Positions 1 to 5,524 of a stretch of 6,837 nt of DNA are shown in pieces. A program made the translations under genes and the position numbers. The notes beneath the pieces are model-generated. The model had not been told where the DNA came from. It did not search any database and worked only from the letters and a program-made list of their open reading frames with translations. Each line of letters begins with the position of its first letter. Position 1 is the stretch's first letter. The DNA lies in the NCBI GenBank assembly GCA_007127495.1, contig SKZG01000319.1, forward strand, positions 1 to 6,837. Direction: 5' to 3'. The stretch is from Planctomycetales bacterium. GTDB lineage: Bacteria > Planctomycetota > Planctomycetia > Pirellulales > Thermoguttaceae.

Positions 1-1
1 C

Positions 2-730
2 CCACGTGCGGCCGGCGCCGTTTCGTCCGGCGGCGATCCGCTTCGGCTGGCACGAATCGACCGGCCCTGGCATTCGGATGCCCGCGGCCCGTGCCCGGCC
101 GGGTCCTCGACCGGCGCGGCGGGGCAACCTGCGGCCGCGGTTCCTGCGCCCCACACCGGCTCGCTGACCGGGCTTCAAGTCCACAACAGCTATCTCGTGG
201 CCGAGACGGAAGACGGTGTCACGATCATCGACCAGCACGCGTTGCACGAACGCATCCTTTACGAGCAGTTGCGCAGTCGGATTGAAGCCGGCCCGATCGA
301 AACGCAACAGCTCCTGGTGCCCGAACCGGTCGACCTGGGCGCGGCCGAGGCGGCAGCCGCCATGGACAACCGAGAACTGCTCGAACGACTTGGCCTGCAG
401 ATCGAGCCGTTCGGGGGCGATACGGTGCTCATTTCAGGCTACCCGGCCATGCTGGCCAACCTCAATCCGGCCGAAGTGTTGCGCGAGGTGCTCGACCGTA
501 TCCTTGCCGGAGTGAAGCAACCGGAGCCGCGCGATTTACTGGACGACCTGTTGCATTCGATCGCGTGCAAAGCGGCGGTGAAGGCGGGCGACCACCTCAC
601 GCCGGAGGAGATTTCCGAGCTGCTCCGGCAGCGGCACCTGGTGCAGGACGCACACCATTGCCCGCACGGACGCCCCACCGCACTGATATTCACCCGCGAG
701 GAACTCGACAAGCAATTCCGGCGGACTTAG
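2..730 (+). CDS. mutL: DNA mismatch repair protein MutL, C-terminal part (5' end outside window)
   Basis: The frame is open from base 2 to the TAG at 728-730, giving 242 residues of the MutL C-terminal half. The N-terminal GHKL ATPase lies upstream of the window. Residues 1 to about 52 are rich in Ala, Gly, Pro and Ser, like the variable MutL linker. The dimerisation/endonuclease domain follows, opening with LQVHNSYLVAE. It carries DQHALHERILYE (residues 77-88), an exact match to the DQHA(X)2E(X)4E metal-binding motif of nuclease-type MutL, which nicks the error-containing strand. The companion motifs are also present: IACKAAV, CPHGRPT (bases 659-679) and a terminal FRR. From family knowledge this implies an MutH-independent repair system. 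An internal GTG at 197 would cut into the domain's first strand and is not a sensible start. No downstream gene follows closely, so mutL probably ends its transcript in the repeat region beyond 743. Identity is secure; the true start cannot be seen. Confidence 0.95.
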   Translation, partial: PRAAGAVSSGGDPLRLARIDRPWHSDARGPCPAGSSTGAAGQPAAAVPAPHTGSLTGLQVHNSYLVAETEDGVTIIDQHALHERILYEQLRSRIEAGPIETQQLLVPEPVDLGAAEAAAAMDNRELLERLGLQIEPFGGDTVLISGYPAMLANLNPAEVLREVLDRILAGVKQPEPRDLLDDLLHSIACKAAVKAGDHLTPEEISELLRQRHLVQDAHHCPHGRPTALIFTREELDKQFRRT

Positions 731-742
731 TGGTCTGTCCAG

Positions 743-861
743 CTATACTCGCCGCGGCCGAAAACTGCGCTTTCCGTAGGATGGGCTTTAGCCCGTCAAA
801 GCGAAGACGGACAAGAATGTCCATCCTACAATAGCGCAAAACCGGCCCGCGGCGAGTATAG
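743..861. repeat. 119-base inverted-repeat element with four-way cloverleaf core
   Basis: The outer arms 743-759 and 844-861 are complementary over 17 bp with one extra base in the right arm. A second stem pairs 766-771 with 833-838. A third, 776-782 with 823-829, is a perfect 7 bp. It closes a core of three hairpins that abut without unpaired bases: 783-794 (gggct/agccc), 795-808 (gtc/gac, 8-base loop) and 809-822 (ggaca/tgtcc, 4-base loop). The core resembles a tRNA cloverleaf in shape. It is only 54 bases, has no tRNA consensus boxes and no anticodon arm of proper length, so it is not a tRNA. There is no coding capacity and no obvious target-site duplication at the ends. It may be a MITE or REP-like non-autonomous repeat, or a structured RNA or terminator downstream of mutL. 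From memory, similar core sequences recur in planctomycete intergenic DNA; this was not checked. Confidence 0.75.
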
Positions 862-874
862 TTACAACAATGTT

Positions 875-921
875 GGGGCTGCATAAGCCGCCGCCGAGCT
901 TATCTACAGCCCCCGGGGCTG
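875..921. repeat. Alternative hairpins sharing one arm
   Basis: Bases 875-881 (ggggctg) pair with 907-913 (cagcccc), continued inside by 883-888 (ataagc) with 898-903 (gcttat). The same 907-912 segment can instead pair with 916-921, because ggggctgca is repeated directly at 875-883 and 915-923. The two folds exclude one another. No U-run follows, so a classical intrinsic terminator is not supported. It could be a degenerate repeat or a weak mutL 3' structure. Confidence 0.4.
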
Positions 922-1041
922 CAAGTACGCCGGCCATAGCGATGCCCCCCAAAGAAGCGGCTTGTTCGACTTACCCGACCCTTTTCCCTGCTATTCGGCT
1001 GCGCGGGTTTCGGGCGCGGAGACCGTTGAATCTGCCGATCG

Positions 1042-1080
1042 CCCTATTTTAGGGTTCGGTCCGAAGTCTCACGACTTCGG
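1042..1080. repeat. Two adjacent small hairpins in the aroDE upstream region
   Basis: The first hairpin pairs 1042-1046 (cccta) with 1050-1054 (taggg). The second pairs 1061-1067 (ccgaagt) with 1074-1080 (acttcgg) around the loop ctcacg, a perfect 7-bp stem. They lie about 85-120 bases upstream of the predicted aroDE promoter. From memory, the second hairpin resembles a dispersed planctomycete intergenic repeat; I could not test this here. An operator role is possible but unsupported. Confidence 0.45.
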
Positions 1081-1162
1081 CTACTGCTCGCCATTCGCAA
1101 GGTTACGATCGACGCCGGGTCCCCGCGTACGAGCGATGCCCTATCCGCCCGCCCCCTCCCTC

Positions 1163-1191
1163 TTGGAAAGCCGCCCCAATTGATACATAAT
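1163..1191 (+). promoter_or_regulatory. Predicted sigma70-like promoter of the aroDE-aroK-peptidase operon
   Basis: A -35 box ttggaa (1163-1168, 4 of 6 to TTGACA) is followed after exactly 17 bases by a -10 box cataat (1186-1191, 5 of 6 to TATAAT). Transcription would begin near 1198, leaving a leader of about 36 bases before the ATG at 1234. This placement also argues against the in-frame TTG at 1180, which would lie upstream of the transcript start. Prediction by eye only. Confidence 0.5.
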
Positions 1192-1233
1192 AGCGGCTCT
1201 TCCGTTTCGAAACTCCAGGCACATCCACATCCA

Positions 1234-2742
1234 ATGATCTGCGTCAGTATTGGGCGAGGCCGGCATCGGCACGTGATGGCGGAGCACAGGCACCTGGTCG
1301 AGCAGGGCGCCGAACTCATCGAGCTTCGCCTCGACTACATTGTCGGTGAAGCGAACGTCAAGCGGCTGCTGACCGACCGGCCGGGCCCCACGCTCGTCAC
1401 CTGCCGCCGCGAGCGCGACGGCGGGAAGTGGACCAAGAGCGAGGAGCAGCGGCTCATGCTCCTGCGGACCGCCATTGCCGAGGGCGTGGAGTTCGTCGAT
1501 CTGGAAGACGATATCGCCGGCAAGATACCCCGCTTCGGTAAGACCAAGCGCGTGGTCAGCCTTCACGACTTCCGAAAGACGCCCGGCGACCTCGATGCCG
1601 TCCACAAGCGCCTTGCCGAACTCGATCCCGACATCATCAAGATATGCACCATGGCGAATCATCCGCACGACAATGTGCGGATGCTCGACCTGGTGGGGCG
1701 GGCCGTCATTCCCACGGTCGGTATTTGCATGGGCGACATGGGCATCGCCACGCGCATTCTTTGTGGAAAATTCGGCTCGCCGTTCACCTATGCCACGTTC
1801 CATCACGAGCGGTCGCTCGCTCCGGGCCAGCTCAGCTTCCAGCAAATGAAGGACGTGTATCGCTACGACGACATCCACCGCGAAACCGACGTGTACGGCG
1901 TCATTGCCGATCCGGTCAGCCACAGCCTCAGCCCATTGATCCACAACGCGGCCTTCGCCCAGACGAAGCTCGACAAAGTGTACGTTCCCTTCCGCGTCTT
2001 GCGCGAGGACCTCGACCAGTTCATTGAAGACGCGCCCCGGCTGGGTATTCGTGGGCTGAGCGTGACGATTCCGCACAAGGAATCGGTGGTGGCGAAGCTC
2101 ACGCAAGCCGACGGCGCGGTGCGAGGCATCGGCGCGGCCAACACCCTGGTGTTCCAAGGCACCGAGCGGCTCGGCTACAACACCGACTACCGCGCGGCCA
2201 TTGACAGCCTGGAAAAGTCCATGGCGACAAGCCGCCCCCACACCGACCAGGGCGAGCCCGCGCCGTGCGACATCCGCGGGAAGAAGGCCCTGGTGTTGGG
2301 TGCCGGCGGGGCGGGCATGGCGGTGGTTTACGGCCTGACACGGCGCGGCGCCCGGGTGGTCGTTGCAGACGGCGTGCCCCGAAAGGCGGTTGAACTCGCG
2401 CGCCGCTTCGACTGCCGCCACGTCGACTGGGCGGCCCGACACTCCGTCGCGCCCGACCTGCTGTTCAATTGCACGCCCATCGGCATGCACCCGAACGTCG
2501 ACGACACCCCCTTCGACAAACACCACCTTCGGCCCTGCATGCTCGTGTTCGACGCCGTATACAATCCCGAAAACACGCTCTTGATCAAACAGGCCCGGCA
2601 GCAGCACTGCAAGGTCGTCACAGGGCTCGATATGTTCGTGCGGCAAGCCTGCTTGCAGTTCAAGCTTTTCACGGGCCACGACGGGCCCGCCGAGTTGATG
2701 CGCACGGTGATCAAGCGGGCGATCGGCGCCGTCAAGATGTGA
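1234..2742 (+). CDS. aroDE: Bifunctional type I 3-dehydroquinate dehydratase / shikimate dehydrogenase (AroD-AroE fusion)
   Basis: This 502-residue cytoplasmic enzyme would convert 3-dehydroquinate to 3-dehydroshikimate and then to shikimate. Residues 1 to about 205 are the type I dehydratase: ELRLD (30-34), Glu91 in DLED, His111 in SLHDF, Schiff-base Lys136 in IIKI, Arg174 and APGQ (196-199). From about 219 it is shikimate dehydrogenase: YGVIADPVSHSLSPLIHN (221-238), VTIPHK with catalytic Lys282, GAANT (300-304), NTD with Asp318, the dinucleotide loop GAGGAG (356-361), FNCTPIGM (411-418) and MFVRQA near the end. Domain order and the short junction match the plant-type fusion; Chlamydia and planctomycetes are also known to fuse these steps. 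ATG 1234 is chosen because the dehydratase fold begins at once (MICVSIG) and the promoter lies just upstream; no strong Shine-Dalgarno is seen. The usual NADP-binding NRTxxR after the second cofactor strand reads DGVPRK (379-384). Shikimate kinase follows 12 bases later. Confidence 0.95.
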   Translation: MICVSIGRGRHRHVMAEHRHLVEQGAELIELRLDYIVGEANVKRLLTDRPGPTLVTCRRERDGGKWTKSEEQRLMLLRTAIAEGVEFVDLEDDIAGKIPRFGKTKRVVSLHDFRKTPGDLDAVHKRLAELDPDIIKICTMANHPHDNVRMLDLVGRAVIPTVGICMGDMGIATRILCGKFGSPFTYATFHHERSLAPGQLSFQQMKDVYRYDDIHRETDVYGVIADPVSHSLSPLIHNAAFAQTKLDKVYVPFRVLREDLDQFIEDAPRLGIRGLSVTIPHKESVVAKLTQADGAVRGIGAANTLVFQGTERLGYNTDYRAAIDSLEKSMATSRPHTDQGEPAPCDIRGKKALVLGAGGAGMAVVYGLTRRGARVVVADGVPRKAVELARRFDCRHVDWAARHSVAPDLLFNCTPIGMHPNVDDTPFDKHHLRPCMLVFDAVYNPENTLLIKQARQQHCKVVTGLDMFVRQACLQFKLFTGHDGPAELMRTVIKRAIGAVKM

Positions 2743-2747
2743 AGGAG
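2742..2747 (+). promoter_or_regulatory. Shine-Dalgarno fixing the GTG start of aroK
   Basis: The sequence aaggag lies 7 bases before the GTG at 2755 and shares its first base with the aroDE stop codon (2740-2742). It supports GTG as the true start and translation closely linked to aroDE. Confidence 0.8.
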
Positions 2748-2754
2748 AAACACC

Positions 2755-3279
2755 GTGCTGCTGATCTTGATCGGCTATCGGGCAACCGGGAAGACCACCC
2801 TGGCGAGGTTGCTCGCCCAACGACTGGGCTGTGAATGGATCGACGCTGACGTGGAGGTGGAGCGTCGGGCGGGCAAGTCGATCGCGCGGGTGTTCGCCGA
2901 GGACGGCGAACCCGCCTTTCGCGACCTCGAAGCCCGCGTCATTGCCGAACTGTGCCGGCGCACCGACCTGGTGCTGGCCGCCGGAGGCGGGGCCCCGTTG
3001 CGCGAGGAAAGTCGGCGGTGGATGCGGGCGTCGGGCAAGGTGGTGTGGCTGAAAGCCTCGCCGGAAACCATTCACCGGCGCATGACCTCCGATGCGACGA
3101 CTCCCGGACGGCGCCCGAGCCTCACGGAACACGATCCGCTCCGCGAGATCGTCGAACTGCTTCAGCGGCGCGAGCCGATCTACCGGGAGACGGCCCACCT
3201 GGAACTCGCCACCGACGGCAAGCTGCCGGAGGAACTCGCCGACGAGATTCTCGCCCGGCTCCGGGAGGAGGCCCCGTGA
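2755..3279 (+). CDS. aroK: Shikimate kinase
   Basis: This 174-residue cytoplasmic enzyme phosphorylates shikimate to shikimate 3-phosphate with ATP, the step after the AroDE product. It has the family's usual length and motifs. The Walker A loop is GYRATGKT (7-14), and the nucleotide/Mg and shikimate-binding DAD is at 30-32. FRDLE (55-59) supplies the shikimate-binding arginine. The Gly-rich GGGA (77-80) corresponds to Walker B, and GRRPSL (118-123) is the LID arginine region. REPIY is near residue 140 and precedes the final helix. The GTG start has a strong aaggag at proper spacing and places the first beta strand right at the N terminus. The gene sits 12 bases after aroDE, and its TGA overlaps the GTG of the next gene, so the three are almost certainly one transcript. 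AroK and AroL cannot be told apart from sequence alone; aroK is used as the generic name. Confidence 0.95.
   Translation: MLLILIGYRATGKTTLARLLAQRLGCEWIDADVEVERRAGKSIARVFAEDGEPAFRDLEARVIAELCRRTDLVLAAGGGAPLREESRRWMRASGKVVWLKASPETIHRRMTSDATTPGRRPSLTEHDPLREIVELLQRREPIYRETAHLELATDGKLPEELADEILARLREEAP
3264..3270 (+). promoter_or_regulatory. Shine-Dalgarno fixing the GTG start of the prepilin peptidase gene
   Basis: The sequence ggaggag ends 5 bases before the GTG at 3276, inside the last codons of aroK. It favours GTG 3276 over the in-frame ATG at 3294. The start overlaps the aroK stop as GTGA, an arrangement typical of translational coupling. Confidence 0.75.
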
Positions 3280-4595
3280 ATGCGGTCCTCGCCATGCCCT
3301 TGGAACTGCGGCTTGCCGCATTGGCGTTGGCCGGGGCATGGCTGGGAAGCCTCGTCAACTGGGGCGCGTATCGCCTGGCGTGGAACCCGCGCACCATCAG
3401 CCCGCTCGGGCCGGCGCCGCCGGCCGCGCCGCCGCGCCGTGCGTGGGACCGGCTTCCGATTGTCGGCTGGCTGGGCCTCCGACGGGAGACGCAGACGCAC
3501 GGTCGCGGGTTCTGGATTCGGCCCATGGCGGTCGAAATGGGCCTGGCCCTCGGCCTGCCCCTTTTGTATTGGTGGGAGGTGCATACGGCGGCCCTAGTGC
3601 CGCCGGCGCTGCCCCCGCCGGCCGGCCCGGCACTGTCGATGCTCCACGCCCAGTTCCTTGCCCATACGTTGTTGATCGTACTCATGCTCGCCGCCTCGCT
3701 GATCGATCTGGACGAGAAGATCATCCCCGATGCCATCACGGTGCCGGGCACGCTGCTGGGTCTGTTTCTGGCGGCCGCGGCGCCGCGCTCCCTTTTGCCC
3801 GCGGCGGTCCCGGAGTTGCTTGTCCCGCCCGGCGGGCATGTTCCCGAGCAGCTTTGGCACCTATTCGACATGCCGGAAGTCCCTTGGCCTTTCCTGGACC
3901 TGACTTCCCCGCATGGTTGGCCGGCCTGGCTGGACGGCCGGCCGAACCTCCTGCCACTCGGGCTGGCGCTGGCCTGCTGGTGGGCATGGTGCGCAGCCAT
4001 CCTTCCGAGGCCGTGGCGCGGGCGCCACGGCTGGAGCCGGGCCCTGGCCCTGTTGCTCGCCCGGCTTGCCCGCGAACGCATCACGTATCGGATTGTCGCG
4101 ATGGGCGCGTTCGGGTCGGCGGCGATGACCGGCGTCTGGATCGTCGGCGGCGACCCGTGGCGCGCCTTGCTGACGGCGCTGGTGGGCATGGCCGGCGGCG
4201 GCGGCCTGGTTTGGGTCGTGCGCATCGTCGCCACCGCCGTGTTGCGCCGCGAGGCCATGGGCTTTGGCGATGTCACCCTGATGGCAATGATCGGCGCCTT
4301 CCTCGGCTGGCAAGCCTGCCTGATCATCTTCTTTCTGGCGCCGCTTGCGGGCCTCGTGGTAGGACTGGTGCAGGTGGTCGTACTGCGCGATTCGGAAATC
4401 CCCTACGGCCCCTTCTTGTGCCTGGCGGCTCTTGGGCTGATTGTGTTCTGGGCGCCCGTCTGGTCGTTCGCTTGGGGCATTTTCGCCCTGGGATGGTTGA
4501 TTCCCGCCATCGTCGCCCTTTGCATGGTGCTTATGGCCATGCTACTGAGCCTTTGGATGGTTCTGCGAAAAGCGCTGTTCGGTTGGCCGCGGTAG
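3276..4595 (+). CDS. A24 family (type IV) prepilin peptidase, long form with large internal insert
   Basis: This 439-residue polytopic inner-membrane aspartic protease should cleave type IV pilin or pseudopilin leader peptides for pili or type II secretion. The family signatures are GSLVNWGAYRL (24-34), the first catalytic Asp144 in LIDLDEKIIPD, the second Asp332 in GFGD (329-332) followed by VTLMAMIGAFLGW, and IPYGPFL (375-381). About eight to ten hydrophobic segments are visible, for example near 8-28, 83-100, 126-143, 225-243, 297-320, 335-370 and 379-428. Two features are odd. The catalytic aspartates are 188 residues apart, against about 65 in classical enzymes, with a Pro/Trp-rich stretch (170-225) and extra membrane segments between them. 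The N-terminal cytoplasmic domain (45-85, DRLPIVGWLGLRRE then FWIRPMAVE) lacks the paired cysteines seen in bifunctional peptidase/N-methyltransferases. No pilin gene is in the window. GTG 3276 is chosen for its Shine-Dalgarno. Confidence 0.88.
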   Translation: MNAVLAMPLELRLAALALAGAWLGSLVNWGAYRLAWNPRTISPLGPAPPAAPPRRAWDRLPIVGWLGLRRETQTHGRGFWIRPMAVEMGLALGLPLLYWWEVHTAALVPPALPPPAGPALSMLHAQFLAHTLLIVLMLAASLIDLDEKIIPDAITVPGTLLGLFLAAAAPRSLLPAAVPELLVPPGGHVPEQLWHLFDMPEVPWPFLDLTSPHGWPAWLDGRPNLLPLGLALACWWAWCAAILPRPWRGRHGWSRALALLLARLARERITYRIVAMGAFGSAAMTGVWIVGGDPWRALLTALVGMAGGGGLVWVVRIVATAVLRREAMGFGDVTLMAMIGAFLGWQACLIIFFLAPLAGLVVGLVQVVVLRDSEIPYGPFLCLAALGLIVFWAPVWSFAWGIFALGWLIPAIVALCMVLMAMLLSLWMVLRKALFGWPR

Positions 4596-4690
4596 CGCTC
4601 GACCGGATTTGCGATGCATTCGAACTGGTCGCCGGCTATCGCGACGGCATGGTCAAGGCGATCGTCGAGTTGCCATGAAGCCGCCGTGTC

Positions 4691-4713
4691 CATGCCGCCG
4701 GCCGGCATGTTTC
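4691..4713 (+). terminator. Possible terminator hairpin after the aro operon
   Basis: Bases 4691-4697 (catgccg) pair with 4703-4709 (cggcatg) around a 5-base loop, followed by a short T-rich tttct. It lies 95 bases past the peptidase stop and 50 bases short of the convergent gene's stop, a sensible place to end either transcript. The T tract is short, so the call is tentative. Confidence 0.3.
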
Positions 4714-4762
4714 TGGGAGAATCAACGCGGTGCGGCCGAAAATGGCCCCGTCCCTGCTCCGC

Positions 4763-5512
4763 CTACGCCTCAGACCGTTTCCACATCAAGGCGACGTTCC
4801 CCTCCGGCTCGAAACCCAGAATGCGCCGCGCCTTGTCGTTAAGGAACTTCTGCTGCGGGATGTCGCCGAAAATGAAGAACACCTCGCATTTCGACGGCAG
4901 CCGGCCGGGATCGATCTCCAGGGCAAGTCGCACGGCCCGGCCCGCGTCGGACCACGTCACCACAAACGGCACTCGGCCGGTGCCCGGCTTCAGCTCGTCT
5001 TCCGCGCGCAAATGGTAATACAGAAGATTCTGCACCCACACGTCGTGGTGTTCCGAAAAGACGCGGCACACCTCATGCCCCAGCGACTTGGTAATTGGGT
5101 AAAGACCGGTACCCGGCTGCGGCGGCACATCGGGAGTAATGCGGAAGTCGAGCTGCTCATAGCTCGGGCCGGCCACGGTGAAGTGAGGGCCCGTGTTCAC
5201 CACGCGGCGGATTCCGTGCTCGGCCGCCGCCCGCATCACATGATAGCAGCCCAACGCGTTCACTTGGAAGGCCAGCACCGGATCGCGGCGGATGACCGAT
5301 AGGTTCACCACCGCGTCCGTCCCCTCCGCACCGCGCATGACCTGATCCTGCGACGTGACGTCGAGGTCGAAATAGTCGTGATCCGGAAACTCCCGGCGGA
5401 TTTCGGCAGCGACAGGCCGGATGTCGGTAATACGCAAGCGATGGTGCGGCGCCAGTTCTCGCACCACGTGCGGACCCAAATAGCCGTTGGCGCCGATAAG
5501 CAAAATGTTCAT
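4763..5512 (-). CDS. NAD-dependent epimerase/dehydratase family protein (extended SDR, short form)
   Basis: This 249-residue cytoplasmic protein has a Rossmann fold. GANGYLG (7-13) is the classic GxxGxxG nucleotide loop, and Asp30 after the second strand (RITDIRP) favours NAD over NADP. NALGCYHVMRAA (85-96) is the helix typical of extended SDRs, and the active-site pair is Y138-x-x-x-K142 (YPITK). The C terminus ends with KARRILGFEPEG, a frequent ending in sugar epimerases. At 249 residues it is shorter than typical 300-340-residue sugar-nucleotide epimerases, with a reduced substrate domain, so the substrate cannot be named. ATG at 5512 is preceded by gaga-type sequence (cggaga) with 7 or so bases of spacing. 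The gene lies 12 bases downstream of the related Tat-tagged gene and converges on the aro operon. The fold is certain; the reaction is unknown. Confidence 0.85.
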   Translation of the reverse strand: MNILLIGANGYLGPHVVRELAPHHRLRITDIRPVAAEIRREFPDHDYFDLDVTSQDQVMRGAEGTDAVVNLSVIRRDPVLAFQVNALGCYHVMRAAAEHGIRRVVNTGPHFTVAGPSYEQLDFRITPDVPPQPGTGLYPITKSLGHEVCRVFSEHHDVWVQNLLYYHLRAEDELKPGTGRVPFVVTWSDAGRAVRLALEIDPGRLPSKCEVFFIFGDIPQQKFLNDKARRILGFEPEGNVALMWKRSEA

Positions 5513-5524
5513 GGCAGTTCTCCG

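Larger units (their letters stand above)
731..1233. other. 503-base intergenic region with palindromic repeats and aroDE promoter
   Basis: No convincing gene was found. Short ORFs here (for example 962-1183 on +) read through the hairpin repeats and resemble no family. The stretch holds, in order, a large inverted repeat with a cloverleaf centre (743-861), a pair of alternative hairpins (875-921), two small hairpins (1042-1054 and 1061-1080) and a sigma70-like promoter (1163-1191). Bases 922-1041 and 1081-1162 show nothing I can name. Confidence 0.7.

Noticed and set aside
776..829. tRNA gene
   Set aside because: The cloverleaf is only 54 bases. It lacks the T-loop and D-loop consensus and a proper anticodon arm.
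962..1183. 73-residue ORF in the intergenic region
   Set aside because: It is translated straight through hairpin repeats, has no good ribosome binding site and matches no family I recognise.
1180..1233. TTG start 18 codons upstream for aroDE
   Set aside because: The TTG lies inside the predicted promoter, before the expected transcript start. The extra residues precede the first strand of the dehydratase fold.
2952..3275. Upstream extension of the prepilin peptidase frame through aroK
   Set aside because: The extension is out of frame with aroK and low in complexity. A Shine-Dalgarno and GTG at 3276 fit the conserved N terminus.
1141..3339. 732-residue open frame on the minus strand opposite aroDE and aroK
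   Set aside because: It is antisense to two strongly conserved enzymes. GC-rich codon use on the plus strand removes stops from this frame, and the translation shows no family motifs.
3092..4678. 528-residue frame overlapping the prepilin peptidase
   Set aside because: Its composition is Arg/Ala/Gly/Pro-rich shadow sequence. The other frame carries all A24 motifs. Only the last 30 or so residues are noted separately.
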